From Manduca sexta (lineage: Eukaryota > Arthropoda > Insecta > Lepidoptera > Sphingidae), in assembly GCF_014839805.1 (NCBI RefSeq), contig NC_051140.1:8701826-8765825 (forward strand): a stretch of 64,000 nucleotides of DNA. Direction: 5' to 3'. A program made the position numbers and the translations under genes. The notes beneath the pieces are model-generated. The model made no database searches, was not told the DNA's origin, and saw only the letters and a list, made by a program, of their open reading frames with translations. Each line of letters opens with the position of its first letter. Position 1 is the stretch's first letter. Positions 36,316 through 49,382 of the stretch are shown here, piece by piece.

Positions 36316-37078
36316 AGAAGTAAAATTACTGAAATGAAAAAAATCTTTAAATCTATAAAATGTAATGTTTTGCTCGACCCTTAGTTCGGAAATCAGTTAT
36401 TAAAAGAGACGAACTAGTAAGAATTCTAGTGATGAATTAATAAACTTTATTACATAATCTGGCAATTTCGAAATATATTTCAAATATCTGACTACTACGC
36501 ACTCCAATAAATTCACTCGCATAACAAAGGCAATCGATATATTATCGTGGCAAATTCAGTGTTTACCCGTAAATCAATCGGAACAAAATTATTATAGAGT
36601 TTATTTTAGTTGTGCGGATAATATTTGTTATTGTTCCTAGTGTTGATTACTGTAATAGCAATAGAATATCTTTCGTAATCATTTCTGTTTCATGTAGTGC
36701 AGATTTTAAATAATAAATTATTTTTATGTTTCGGCACGATTCGCGGAAACCAGCTATATTGTTTCGTCTGTTTTTGCGGTCACTATTCAAATGGTGTAAG
36801 TAAGGAGCGGCCAGCGGAATATAATTATAGAACACACCAAAACTGCTTGAAAGCATATGAAAATCTCTATGCCATCTCTAAATTCCTCTCCATATTTTTT
36901 CACCTGAATTCGGAAAGTAACTGGTCACCTTTAATCTAATTTTTAAGTATCCAAAATCCAATCGCCAAACTAAAGGCAAAATATTAACTAGCGAGGATAT
37001 TTTAGCGGCACAGCTGAATGCAGTACCGCAGCTGAGTCGAATATATGGTATTTACTAAAATATTAATAACTATCAAAA

Positions 37079-37402
37079 CGGTGATAACCTAGTTGGGAGT
37101 AGAACGGACTGTTGAGACTAATGTCCGCAGTTTGAAAAACCAAGGGCATACACTTCTGATTTTGTAAGTTATGTGTGTATTCTTTGTGAATTGTCGCTTG
37201 TTTCAACGCTGAACGAAAACATCGCAAGGAAACCTGCATACCTTTGAAATTCTATATAGGAATTTGAGGGTGTGTAGAGTTTGGGAATCGGCAGTAGGCC
37301 AGCGTAGTAGACTGAGGCCTAATTCATCTTAGTAGTAGAGGAGGCCCGTGCCCAGCAGTGGGACAGTATATAATTTAGGGCTGCATAATATATTAATAAT
37401 TA
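37079..37402 (+). repeat. SINE family A copy, full-length
   Basis: Head ggtgataacctagttggga, body gaaaacatcgcaaggaaacc, 3' end ggcccgtgcccagcagtggg and a TAATTATT-rich tail. Confidence 0.85.
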
Positions 37403-38648
37403 TTCAGCGCCACGAAACATTTCAAATTCCAACTATTAAAATTAAGGGACCTCAGTAGGCCAAGCGATAATAAATAAAAGCACGCGGTCTATGTACAAAC
37501 AGTTTACTATTATTAATGCGTTATCCTGAAACTGATTTGTTTATTGTATAATTATGTAAAATAGTTGGGACATCCACTCGGCTATCCATTTATCTGTAAT
37601 CGAGGCACGTTTTGGTAGAGAAATCGTTTATTACAGCAGCGCTCGTCTTGAATCCCTTGCGAGAAATGTCTAATGGAACGTATCAGATGTCCGTGACATT
37701 ATCAACAGGAATTTATTAAAAGTCACATTATTTTAACTTTCGAATACTATTTTTTTTTAGTCATCAAGGCAAGTTACTCTTTCCTATACACGCGAAACAT
37801 TTAGAATATATATTTTTTCAAATGTTCTGTTGAAAGAAATATCTATTCTATACATCTCACGTGTTTTTTGATTTTAAGTTCTTTGTAGATATTATAATAT
37901 ACAAACTATTTTTCTTATCGGTAATAAATTAGACATGAAATAAAGCATTTTTCACACGTCGCTTAACTTTGGAGTGAAAAAGTAAATCGAATAACCGAGA
38001 AAATAATAACTTAAAGAATATCATATCAAAAACTTTCTTTGAAACTTATTAATGGAATTGAATGTTAGACAAATTGGTTTGTGTCAGTCTTGATTACTGT
38101 GAATCGTGATTTTCGCACGACTTCGATAATTAAGTGATCTTATTACAGAGTTTTTATTGGACGCGTAATTTATTTACAGTTCGTTGTGCTGGTAATTTTA
38201 TAAAACTCTTATTGTCCCCTGATAATTAATATGAAGGTCAAATATCCACAACAATAAATATAGGCATTTTTAATAGCTTTGATCATTTGGAATACACCAT
38301 AGACTCAACATAGGTTTCCATAAAAAATTAATAATGTATTATAACCATCCACTATGGTTTAAAGATATTTATTACTGTTCTAATTTTAAATATTCAAAAA
38401 TATTTTGCAAATCGTTCGTAATTTAAAATCGTTCCACATTAATTGGTTGATTTGTGACGAGTTTTAACCAACGGTAAAATTTTGGTGTATATTTGGGACT
38501 AATCGTTTTATAATCTGTACACGCTGCTTGAAAGTTTAGTGGACCTTGTTATAGTAATTAAGCTTTTAGTATTCACATCCTTATCGCGGTTCGGTGCTTC
38601 GCTAGCAATTATTTTAGTTTTTGTCTCGTAAGCGAAATGCTTGCGAAA

Positions 38649-38705
38649 CGTTTAGTGTTGTATGCTAACAGAACGATTTACATTATGGGCATACAACACT
38701 AAACG
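38649..38705. repeat. Inverted repeat, 17-bp perfect arms, 23-nt loop (first of a pair)
   Basis: Arms 38649-38665 (cgtttagtgttgtatgc) and 38689-38705 match exactly in inverted orientation. Confidence 0.93.
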
Positions 38706-38757
38706 ATAAAACCTTATTACTTACGTACTATGGGTACGTAGGTAATAAGGTTTTATC
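38705..38757. repeat. Hairpin, 24-bp arms, 5-nt loop (second of a pair)
   Basis: Arms 38705-38728 and 38734-38757 pair over 24 positions with one T/G mismatch (21st base of the window block, 38721 with 38741), which would be a G-U pair in RNA; the loop is tatgg. It starts on the last base of the preceding inverted repeat. Confidence 0.93.
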
Positions 38758-39639
38758 TTATACTACTTGAAATAGAATTGAATTTGTATCTCCTTCCTCA
38801 AATACCTTGGAGTCCGAAATCCAGTCATGATTTTCTTTAAACGTTTGAGGTTTAAGATGTTCCGTTCAAGTTTGCGCACTCTTTACTCTATAATAGAGTA
38901 CACAATTGACAACGAACAGATTACAACGTCTCCGTAATTCTGCTTACACTACCGTCCTTTGAGGAGAAAATGCAGTTAACTGGTTTTAGATACGAATTCG
39001 AACGAAATTAAATTTCCTTGTAATTTTAGCAATACTAAAAATAAATAAATATTGAAATGGATATTATTTATTTTATGACTGAATGATGGGGGCGTAATCC
39101 TACGAAATGTGAAAGTTTGTGAGGATGGATGTATGAATGTATGTACAATCAGCAAAGTTCGCGGTCGACCACCCTAAGGGTCAAAATAACTTGGCAAATT
39201 TGTTTTACTACGTTTGGGAGGCGGGGTTTGGGATCGATTGCATAGATCGATATCAGTCGTAAGTCTGCTGGCTACCTGCAATGACGTTACGTAACACAAC
39301 CGAACCGCTGCTGAGTGTATAATAGAAAACGAAATTACAATTGATGCGCGCACGTCTATGCTATGACGATAATTCCTATACTTGTAAGATGCATATCGTC
39401 GGCGTAAAGAACGTAATAACAAAAGTTTTATAGTTTGGAGACAATCGCAATTTACAGTGTTTTTATTGTTGAATTTTTGGCATTATTTTTAATAAATGAG
39501 AAACGACATTACGTTAATTATTTTATATCATATTATGTGCCTGATTACCTTCTTTTTAACTTTTAACAAACCAAACTTTATGTTGTATTCAAAAATAATC
39601 ATTTTAAAGCAATTTCCGCCATATTTGTCACAACTATAT

Positions 39640-40740
39640 TTTGTAAGTAAATTATGATTAGCTACTTTTTAAGCCGTTTTTTAGTTTTCGGTCTCTTTAA
39701 ACCCATAGTTTATAATTAATTTATTAAATAAATTCATTGGCTGCATAATATTATGATTGAATTTTGAATCGTAAAATTTAAACTGTTCAGTTTATTCAAT
39801 TCGTTCAATAATTCATATTATAATAATAAATCATAGTTAATAGATTTCATTATTTGAATTGTTATTTTATTTCATTTCAAAAACTTAGACGATAACATTT
39901 TATTCCAATCTCTGTATTTACAAATATGTATTAACATTAAAGTTAAAATAATTGACCTAAAATTATTAGCTTCTTGGAGATATTGTTTTCTTTTATTTCC
40001 TCTTAATGATCTTTTTTTATCTTAAATATGAAATAATTTTTTTTAATCCTAATTTGAACTATTTAACACCTTTTTGAAGTAGTTATTTGGACTATTTATC
40101 AGTATGCAGCGATTATCATTTATTGAATTTGAGGCGAGTTTAAAGATTTTATGTGTAGGCGGTAATATGCTTTTATTAGAGTAATATTGAAAGGCCAACA
40201 TTTTTATTGCTGCAGATGTTGTTTGAAAAGAATAAATATATCACATAAAAATGGTTTGTTAAAGAGCGCATTTTTATCAATGTTTGTATTGACACCGGTC
40301 TTACGTGGACGCATTTATCGTTAAACTGAGTCTATTGTTATGCTATTGAATTTAGAGGCATTTAAAGATTCTAAGTGTAGGCGTTGATTTGAATTCTTAT
40401 TACAAGGCTAACATTTTATTGCTGCACATGTCCAGTTTGTAAATTTTAGTTACTTTCTTTAGCCAATTATTTAGTTTTCGCTCAGTTAAAACCCAAAGTC
40501 TATAATCAACTTACAGTTATTGATTTTTTTTTACCGATTTAATAGCTGCATATTATGATTGAATTTTGAATTATAAAAATTACTTAAACAGTTCAGTTTA
40601 TTTAATTCGTTCAATCATTCACATAATCATAAATTATTGTTATTCGTTTCATTATTACAAATTATTATATTTTTTCTCAAATTTTTTTATGCTTTTTTGA
40701 ACATTTTATTTACTTTTTAAAGGACATGTCCGTTTTTTGT
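39640..40740. repeat. Degenerate AT-rich duplicated blocks
   Basis: The block tttagttttcggtc...ttatgattgaattttgaatc...gttcagtttattcaattcg (39683-39815) recurs at 40470-40600, about 790-800 bp on. A second block, tattgaattt...aaagatt...tgtaggcg...attgctgca, occurs at 40122 and 40344, about 222 bp apart. The two offsets differ, so this is not a simple tandem duplication. No ORF. Confidence 0.7.
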
Positions 40741-41412
40741 ATGGGCGCTGGTTTTTGTTTCGAATAAATTCCAACCAACCTCAAACTTATTGAATAATAA
40801 TGTGCCAAAAATTAGTAACTTGGAGTCATTACAATAATAATTTTAGACCCTTCATTGATAAGAAAAATAAGAAAGAAAAGTCATGGCTGAGTAATTCATA
40901 CATATAATTTCACGATTCGTCAAAAGATATAACTACCTGTTTTTTTTTACATAAGTAAGTGTTATTATTATCATTTGCGGATATAAAAGGAAAAATTTTA
41001 AAAATAAGAAAATTTGAAAGCAGTAATTATTTTCAGAGATAACTAAACAAGATTTTTGATTACTTAACTTTTTTCGGGATGCCTTCCAAATGTAATAACG
41101 TTTATGTTTGCATAAATTTAAGCATTTTAAGTGTAAAATTTAAAGTAAATATTTTTTTTTAAATCTCACAATCAAATCTTTCAAATAAAATGATTTATTT
41201 CAATAGGCTCGTTTTGTGAACCAGTCGATGATGCTCACGCACATATCGCTACGATATATAATTATCAATAGTTAAAATCGAATATAGTAGATAATTTTTT
41301 TTGCAATACCAACAAATAATGAGATACACATGTAAAATGAAATTTCGTAGAAAGTCTATGTAAATAAAACACATTTTTTTGTTACTTCAGTGATATGATT
41401 TAATTATATTCA

Positions 41413-41524
41413 TTACAAGTTTGATACGCTCAGCAGGCAGGTTGAGTAGAGTGTGCGCTCTGGATCGGTTAGCGATGGAGCTCTCATCCGCATCCTAGTG
41501 TATCCATCGAGGGACAGTGGTTCT
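41413..41524 (-). other. Candidate terminal exon, unidentified
   Basis: Acceptor aattgtattacag, then a 36-codon frame (EPLSLDGYTRMRMRAPSLTD, PERTLYSTCLLSVSNL) ending TAA. The patch is clearly more GC-rich than its flanks and an ATTAAA lies just downstream. It needs a phase-2 upstream exon, which I did not find. Confidence 0.25.
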
Positions 41525-43138
41525 CTGTAATACAATTAAATTATATATTAATTACTAAAATCTATTATTCTAATAATATTTTAACGTAATGACTACAGTG
41601 ACAAAATAATAAAGTTTATATGGGAGCAGAACGCCAGTGCGGCCGACACAAAATACGTGGGTCAAGTACGAAATAATCCAAATTAAGTAAAAAAAATCAG
41701 CTCTGTTTTCCATAATTGCACACATTTTATTGAGATAAAAATCCCAAATTTGCATTAAATCGGATTGTAATTCTACTTTAATTCAGTGCTACATATTATG
41801 TAGTTGTAAAAGAAACAATAATAACAGAAACCTCTGGGTTAAACTGGGTGGAACTTAAACGTCTATAAGCGGATCTTACAAACGCGCCGACATAGTTAAT
41901 TACTCTAGTAAGAAATCATAATACCACTACTTAAAATCTTTAAACTCGTCTAAATTCAATAAACAATGGACGCCGCTTTCCGATAAAGGCGTCGACGTGG
42001 GAACCGGGGTTAACAAAAACATAAAAAAATGTCGTCCTCTAACAAAGACCCTTTTATGTGAAATCTTTACACTTTTAAACTGCACATGTGCAGCAATAAA
42101 AATGTTGGCTATGCAATATTACTGTAATAAAAACAAATTACCGCCTATACATAAATTAATTATACTCGTCTATATTTTTGGCATTAAATAAAAATTATTA
42201 ATAAAGGAGATAGAATTTCGGGCGTCGTGTCTTCTTTAAATTGGAAATTTCCTCCTTATTTCTTAAATATTTATATTTTTTAAGTTATCGAAGAACCTCT
42301 TTATCCTCTTAATAACAAATGTAAAGATTATTTTTCTAGACGTCATGTTATCCAAATCGAATGAGCTATCACTCATATTTTTGGATCTTTATAATACATA
42401 AATTGACACCTTTTTGAGCTTATTGACTGGACTAAAAGGCTTACCGGCCTGTCTTAATATATTCCCAACATTAAATTAGAGTTTACTATTAAAAGTCGAC
42501 GGTAAAAGTTACGCTTAATGCTACTGCTGTTTCAATATCGAAAACTCTGAATTTTTAACTGAGATCAAGAAAAGATAGGTAACACCTATAACTATAGTGA
42601 GTATACCCGTCGAAGTAGTTTATTTTTGCATTGAGTACTTTTAGTTTTCCAATTATAATTCTTTTCAATATTTTGACATTTGATTATACGTAAAGCAACT
42701 TAAATAACATGCTACAAAGATTACTATAAGTTTGATTAATAGCACTATGTTAATTTTTTGGCAAAAAACACACCAATGACAGTAATCATATTTGACCCTA
42801 CGATAGATAGGATAACTTAAGGATTAATATAAAATATAATAAGTAGCATATTGAAGTCTGTTTTACACAATTAAAGGAATAAGTATTCATCAAAACTCAA
42901 TAATATTATAATTATATTTAAAAGAGCTTAGAAAGGTGGTGGTTTATGTTGGCTTTAAATATAATTAATTATGATGACCAATAATTAAAAAAAAGCCATA
43001 AACCGCGATTTTCTCAAAACTGCAAAATTTTAATTATTAGTTCGCTGCGCTGCCGATATTTTTCCCACGCATATTAACGTCCACTAGTTCAAATTAATAT
43101 TAAAATATTATATAGTATAGTATGACTGTTTTACTTAC

Positions 43139-43321
43139 CGTAAGATTTAATTCACGGAATATATAATCCATGGTGCAGTAGTCACAGGACAGGTCGGCGA
43201 CTAAGTAATCAAGCTTCCAGTAAACGAACATAAGTCTACGTAGTGGCAAGATATCGATGGCCGTAAACGAAAAAATAATTGTGAGCAAAATGTTACTCAA
43301 TAGTTGCGTGCGCGTCGTCAA
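43139..43321 (-). other. Candidate exon with consensus donor, unidentified
   Basis: An open frame ends ...WKLDYLVADLSCDYC, TMDYIFRELNLT at a perfect GTAAGT donor (43138). The start is unclear: an in-frame TGA precedes 43321 and the first ATG is internal (MFVYWKLD). The upstream part is hydrophobic (NILLTIIFSF). It cannot join the candidate at 41524 directly because the phases differ. Confidence 0.22.
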
Positions 43322-43669
43322 TCAGTAAAATACAACTATAGTAAACAATAAGAGTTATCTGCTGTTCCTTTCGCACATCTCCAAAACTGTCGTAATTGGT
43401 GAAATATGAGACAGGGGCGTGTCTAAATATCTCGGGACTTTAGACCGGTCAAGCAAAATGTATTTGGAAGTGTACTAGCACGAACTTGGCCGATTGTACG
43501 TCTCTTCCTCTTTCACGAAAAGCTACGGGACGGCTTTGGATGAAACTTTACAGTAATATTGGTTATACATCAGAATAACACATAAACTACGATTTATAAT
43601 GATTTTGTTTAATTTGGTTATAATATAACGATACATATCAAGTAAGTCGGAAAATATAAAAAGAAAGTA

Positions 43670-43732
43670 GTAGGTGAGGCCCGTGCTCAGCAGTGGGCAA
43701 GTATATAATACAGGGCTGATGTTATTATTATT
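43670..43732 (+). repeat. SINE family A, 3' fragment
   Basis: Only the last 60 bases remain (gaggcccgtgctcagcagtg ... acagggctgatgttattatt). A Helitron-like 3' end follows within 20 bp. Confidence 0.75.
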
Positions 43733-43747
43733 CAAGTCGGAAAAATC

Positions 43748-43797
43748 ATTATCCCGGAAAACTCCTTCACGCGGGCCAAGCCACGGGCAAAAGCTAG
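43748..43797 (+). mobile_element. Helitron-like 3' end
   Basis: Tatcccggaaaactccttca then cgcgggccaagccacgggc and terminal aaaagCTAG before a host T. Confidence 0.6.
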
Positions 43798-44237
43798 TTA
43801 TAAATATATACCACGCCGTAGTAAATGTAATAGACGCCCGTACTCACCGAAGTCAGGCTATTTAAGGCACCGCGTACACAGTTGTTAGGTGAGTTAACCA
43901 CCCCAATACGAACCACATATATACAGCAATTAACTGAGTGTATATTTGTTTACAATCAGTTAACCCTTCTCAAACCCGTCTGACAAGTTATATTAGTAAG
44001 TAAATATGAAATTACATTTCGAAGAAACCAAATTCAACAACAGCATTATATCAAACTACAAATTTCAAAATGTATTATTGCGTTTTTTTATTCTTGGATA
44101 CACAAGTGGTTATTTACTTTACGAAAAATCTAAAGATATTGTCATTAGACATTGCAGTAGGCTTCTGGACCTAATCTTCTGCGCCCAGTTATGACTTAGA
44201 GATGATTAATTTAGACTATCTTATAATAATAGTAATA

Positions 44238-44552
44238 ATATGATCCCTGTATTATATACTGTCCCACGGTTGGGCTGGGGCCTCCTCTACAACGGATAGG
44301 GTGATGAGCCTTGGGTCCGCCTTGCTGGCCTAGTGCGGATTAATAGACTTCACACAACCTCAAAATTCCTATAAAGATTTTTTTAGTTATGCGGGTTTTC
44401 TCACGATGCTTTTCTTCACCGTTAACGCAAGCGATAATTCATAAAGAATACACACATAATTATTTAGATAAATCAGAGGTGTGTGCCCTTGGGATTTGAA
44501 CCTGCGGACATTCCTCTCGGCAGTCCGTTCCACACCCAACTAGGCTATCTTA
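44238..44552 (-). repeat. SINE family A copy, full-length
   Basis: Reverse copy: ccctgtattatatactgtcc at the 3' end, gggatttgaacctgcggaca over box B, and cacccaactaggctatc at the head. Confidence 0.85.
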
Positions 44553-45019
44553 TAGTACTGTTAAAATAATTATGGATTAATTTTGTTTCAAATATAACAA
44601 TTAAATATGCCTCTTGTTATAAAAATATGTCTTGACGTATTGTATTTCGAATAATATACAAAACAACAACTGCGTGTCGTTAAGATTCTGTTATTTAATA
44701 AATCGTACACTTGAAGAGGGTTCTTTACTGGCCGCCCAGAGATAAGATACCCTTTTTATTTTTATTCTCAATACAATTCGACAGTACTGCATTGTGTTTA
44801 ATCTTGTCCGTAGGCATTATTCATGAAGTAAGAGAAAGAAAGTTTCCATTGTTAGCGACTGAGGTTTTCTTGTACGGAAAAGATTTTCAAAACGAATAGG
44901 CTGTTTTTATAATATTGCAATAGTTCGTATTCAGTTTAACACGTGATAAATTGAATACGAACAGTGAGTGAAACTATCGTGGACATTGTTTGTGTAATAT
45001 CTTTTGCACACAGACTCTC

Positions 45020-45256
45020 GCTTTTTATCCCCGAAGGGGTAGGCAGAGGCGCACCTGGTGCATCCACTTTCTGCCGTGTGTATTACGTCCCATGATGTAA
45101 TAGGAGCGGGTAGCCTATCGCTGAGCCTATATGAAATTTGTATTTCAGATTCCAGGCATAGGAGGCAAATACATTATTACTTTACCCGACTGGGGAATCG
45201 AACCAAAGACCTCAGCACTGCAGTTGTACCGTAATACAAATAGTCCACGGAGGCAA
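45020..45256 (-). repeat. SINE family B copy
   Basis: Reverse copy: ttatccccgaaggggtaggc at the 3' end, attacgtcccatgatgtaat in the body, gactggggaatcgaaccaaa over box B, ccacggaggca at the head. Confidence 0.75.
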
Positions 45257-45623
45257 TCTTTTTTATACCTAGAAAATGTCTAAGTCACACAATCTAACAA
45301 TTATTTTTCATAAACCAAGTCTGTAAGATGGCCGAAAAACGGCTGGATTAGCAAGAATTTTCGCCAGTGATGGAGCCATTTGAATCTAGAAAAGTCCTAT
45401 ATCCCGCAATTCATGGGGACAAACCGATGGTCAGATATCTAAATACTCAAATTAATAGCTATATTTAATCAAAGTTATATCATGCAGGTACTTAATTTAC
45501 CTTTAACATCACAAATGATCATTCCCCTATCACGTGTATTTATAAAAATTCAAACATAAATCGAAAGGATTTTGTCAACGCGTGTAAAATTCTTGCGTTT
45601 AAATTGTGTTTTTATATTTATTT

Positions 45624-45772
45624 TTATTTATTCACTTTTTTTAACGCGGTATTCGAGTAAACATTCGTTACCGTGTTGACAATTGGGAGGAGCTCCAGTG
45701 TCGGAAGTATGCTTGCTTTTTCCTGTTCCATTTTTGAATGAGTTACGCAGTGGAGGTTGAATATTTTTTTCT
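45624..45772 (-). other. Weak candidate terminal exon
   Basis: After an acceptor-like aaatacag the frame reads KKIFNLHCVTHSKMEQEKAS, ILPTLELLPIVNTVTNVYSN, TALKKVNK and stops, with AATAAA motifs immediately after. The frame continues upstream as a 77-codon ORF. No family recognised; it could be chance. Confidence 0.15.
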
Positions 45773-46535
45773 GTATTTTAACTGTCTTCAATATTGATCT
45801 AAATTTATGGAAGTTGTAACCAAAAAAATAATTTCGCTTAGATAATGATGATAACAATCCGCCGAGTTAAGAAATTTTATAATAATTCCTTAGATGTGAT
45901 TTATCCGCTCTGCAGAAGCAACACGCATAACTTTTATTACATAATTAATTTAGGCCTAGCATTTATAGTTTTTTTTATATCCAAACAACAATAAAGACGA
46001 CAAATCAAATGAGTTTCAAATGTAATTGCGAAACTTAAGTTAAGCTATGGGAATATTGCGTACGTTAATTTAATGGACGATAAAACAATAAAAACATGTT
46101 AATACTTAAAAGGATAAATTTTCTTGAAGAATGGTTCAAGGTTGTTCAAAGAACTGGAGCCGAATATTATTTTTAAATTGTGGAAATTAAATATTAGCAT
46201 AATAAAGAAATGAGAGGAAAATGCACGTGGAAATATTTATTATTATGATGTATCAATAACCCTGTTTTGACTGATATCTATGCAACTGTTTGCATATTGT
46301 TAGTGCTTTCGCTGAGTAAATATTGTGAGAACTCATTTATTTTAGTGCCAAGTCACTTTAAGATACCGTATGTATTTCAATAAAATTACCAACTTATTAT
46401 AAGTAACTTCTTTTTGTTGATATTGGTAAGGGAAATCAAAACGTTAAATTTATGAACGGAATTGAAATATTCTAAGTAATTATTAGATTTTTTACGTTTA
46501 AATAATAATGAGATAGGTTTTTTTTGTTATTGTAG

Positions 46536-46654
46536 ATCGCAGAACAAATATATTACTATGCTAGCGTGGTTTAGAAGAGAAAACTATTTTATTAGAATTA
46601 ACGACGCTCTGGTTGCCGGCTATGCAGCTACGGCTGGTGCCATACTTATCCGAG
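46536..46654 (+). other. Candidate coding exon of an unidentified gene
   Basis: A strong acceptor (gttttttttgttattgtag) and a good donor (CGAG/GTCAGT) bracket 119 nt with one open frame. It has 39 codons, including MLAWFRRENYFIRINDALV and AGYAATAGAILIR. It could be an internal exon or a first coding exon starting at the ATG at 46558. I do not recognise the protein and found no certain partner exons. A SINE begins 90 bp downstream. Confidence 0.3.
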
Positions 46655-46743
46655 GTCAGTATCTCATAAAACTTAAAAACAATACAAAACTTCCTAAACA
46701 TGTCCTGCAAAATTGTACGATTAAATCTCATTGAAATTTCTCT

Positions 46744-46925
46744 ATCTCGGTAGCATTATTGTATTGCGTCGATGATACGACACTGCTCTGAAATTCCGGG
46801 TTCGATTGCGGGGTCGAGCAGTCATTTTAAGTATTAAAGTATTTTTATTAACACTGGAATTTATGTCCGATATAACAATTAGCTCGCCATTTATTACATC
46901 ATCATGGTGCGAATTTTCATTTAAC
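46744..46925 (+). repeat. SINE family B copy, 3'-truncated and decayed
   Basis: Head ctcggtagcattattgtatt, box B gggttcgattgcgg, body ttatgtccgatataacaatt and ttacatcatcatggtgcg. The final ccccttcggggat block is missing. Confidence 0.65.
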
Positions 46926-47390
46926 CACAAAATTATATAATATTTTTATTTTTTATAATTATATAATAAATGGAGGCGGAACAGTCCGCTCTCAGCCGGC
47001 CGAACGCGTACACAAGCGAATGATTTCGATGTCAAAGTACTGATTTCGAAATGTTTTTAAGGTTAAACAGGAATAAACAAGATATTATTAAATCAACGTA
47101 TTTGACATTTATTGCCTAATACATCTTTTACTGTGCGTATAAATTGTAGAATTTTCCTGTATTTGTTATTTATTATTAAGTATTATACGATGGTAGAGAA
47201 TCAACTGACCCAGTAACAAATTGAATAGTGTGTATTCTATATACGTAACTATACAATATACAGAAGTAGTTCTATACAAGTAAAAAATTTGCAGAGCTTG
47301 TTTAGCGAGTCTACTTCCCGAATCATGGGATATTCCTTAGGACGCTACGATATTCATCCAGCAAACTACAATATATTTTCTATACGGCAA

Positions 47391-47617
47391 AGTGTCCACA
47401 CTGCACCTGATTGGAAGTAGTGCGGTCCAATAGAATGTCAAATAACAAGAGATCATTATCACTCGGCAGTCAAAACAATTATGCCGGCCTGTTGAAACAT
47501 ATAGGTACTCAGGCTGATCCCAGAACGCGACACACTACACAAACCGCTATGGCAGGTTTTTACACCTTGTGTACGGTGGTCGCTATCCGTGCGGATATTA
47601 AATACCACCAGCCGATG
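47391..47617 (+). repeat. Interspersed repeat family C
   Basis: Tgcacctgattggaagtagt, caataacaagagatca-like centre, atgccggcctgttgaaa, cacaaaccgctatggcaggt, taccaccagcc. Somewhat diverged. Confidence 0.7.
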
Positions 47618-47744
47618 TAGATCGTTGGTTAACACAATATCTTGTTACAATTTAGTCGCTGAAAGTTATATCGCCTTATATTTCTCGTCTAACTGACAAT
47701 AAGTTAAATAAGAATGATAAAAATCTTCTTAATGCCATGTTTGT

Positions 47745-47766
47745 ATCATCATCATCATCATCATTG
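47745..47766 (-). repeat. (ATC)n microsatellite, probable LINE tail
   Basis: Six ATC/TCA repeats (catcatcatcatcatcatt). They may be the tail of the LINE family seen at 9245. Confidence 0.6.
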
Positions 47767-48410
47767 GCGATTAACACTACGAGAGATAATTAAGTAGCGT
47801 TTGTAGGAGAATGTTTATATAGTAAGGTTCTATTGCAGCTATATTTGTATGAATTTCTTTTGATAAATAGTAATAAGATTACGCAGAGGATACCAACTTG
47901 TTCCCGAGGAAAATAAAACTTATAATTCGAAAATAACAGTTGCTATAGTTGTTGAAGAAAACAAACTAAAGAAAAAATAAAGACATTAATAGTGTCTGCG
48001 CGACATCTAATATACAATTTAAAAACAATGCAGATAGTAAAAAAAATATACAAGATATAGTTATTTCAAAGATTTATTCTTCACAAACAAGCCTATAAAC
48101 TTTACTTTCATAAAATATGTAGAAAACAAGTTTATGTTTAAACATGTTCCTATTTACCAGTATTCCAATCTATTTGAAATCAGTAACGCAGTAGTAAACT
48201 GTGAATGATTTCTAAGGACTGCGAAGTGTTGAATTACGTTACGCAGATTTATTTTGCATCTGGCGTGACTCTGGGTATTAAAATAAATTGATATTCAATA
48301 GGTTTGAGGAAGAGACGCGTATAATTTAGTGTAAATTTTGTAGCACAAAGAGTTTGAAGTCTTTTTTATGTGCTGATATTGACTCCATTATGCTGTAGAA
48401 TGTATATCTT

Positions 48411-48572
<162 letters not shown>

Positions 48573-48644
48573 TGCAGCTTCTGTGTAGTTTTCCCACAAA
48601 ACAGAAAGTCTAAAACTATTTTTTATTAAGGTAAAAAGTAGCAT

Positions 48645-48762
48645 ATGTTCTTCCTGAGGTCTCAGACTACCTCCATACCAAATTTCATTAAAATACGTCC
48701 GGTTTTCGTCGCGTTCAGATAGAAAGACGCGGCGGGAAGCTGTGTTTTATAATAGGTGAGGA
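48645..48762 (-). mobile_element. Helitron-like 5' fragment
   Basis: Plus strand: tctcagactacctccatacc, aaatttcattaaaatacg, cgttcagatagaaagacg, ttataataggtgagga before a host T. Matches the left part of the element at 53053. Confidence 0.55.
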
Positions 48763-49382
48763 TATGGAGTGAGAAGAAACTAAAGCAGGCCAACATAGTT
48801 TTGTGGTTGTAAATTTATTTGGATAGTGCTACACCAATATATAATAAACTCAAAATGCATTATAATCTTAATAAATGATTTTGCTGCAACGTTGCTTTAA
48901 AATGAAATGTCTTAATTAATTAAATAGTATCTCTTCATATTCTTAAATATATTCTTAAAAGTCGATAAAAACGACATTATTATACAATTATTTTACATAA
49001 AATGGTAGAATATTAAAAAACATTTGTTCTCAGTAACTTTCAGTGGATCCTAAATAACGGTTTCGTAAGCCAAATTCCAAATTTTCCACAAGATAAGTGA
49101 CCGAAGTAGAGAAAAATAACTAACAAAAAGGGTAGAATTAAGGTTCGCAAGGCCAAATTGCTGTGCCCTGTGCAAATTGGTTCCTCTTTATCTCTCTAAC
49201 GAATTCGGAGAATTTTCATTGAAAGCAATATATTTGGTTCGAGGTCACTTTGACATGAGAATGCCGAATCGACAATAAATTTGCTATTATCCGTGATATT
49301 AATTGGTGTTTTTATACGAAAAATTAAACTCTAGTATTGCGAATATTTTTCTTTTAACGCTCTTCCTAATTTTATTTTTATA

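Larger units (their letters stand above)
34334..39639. other. No gene seen apart from repeats
   Basis: Holds the Helitron-like element at 36021, the SINE at 37079 and the hairpin pair at 38649. A GC-richer patch at 39150-39420 has an 82-codon minus-strand frame without recognisable features. Confidence 0.5.

Noticed and set aside
36697..36939. 80-codon frame with Cys-rich stretch and a GTAAGT donor inside
   Set aside because: All three frames are open across the middle, no acceptor or family match fits, so it is probably chance.
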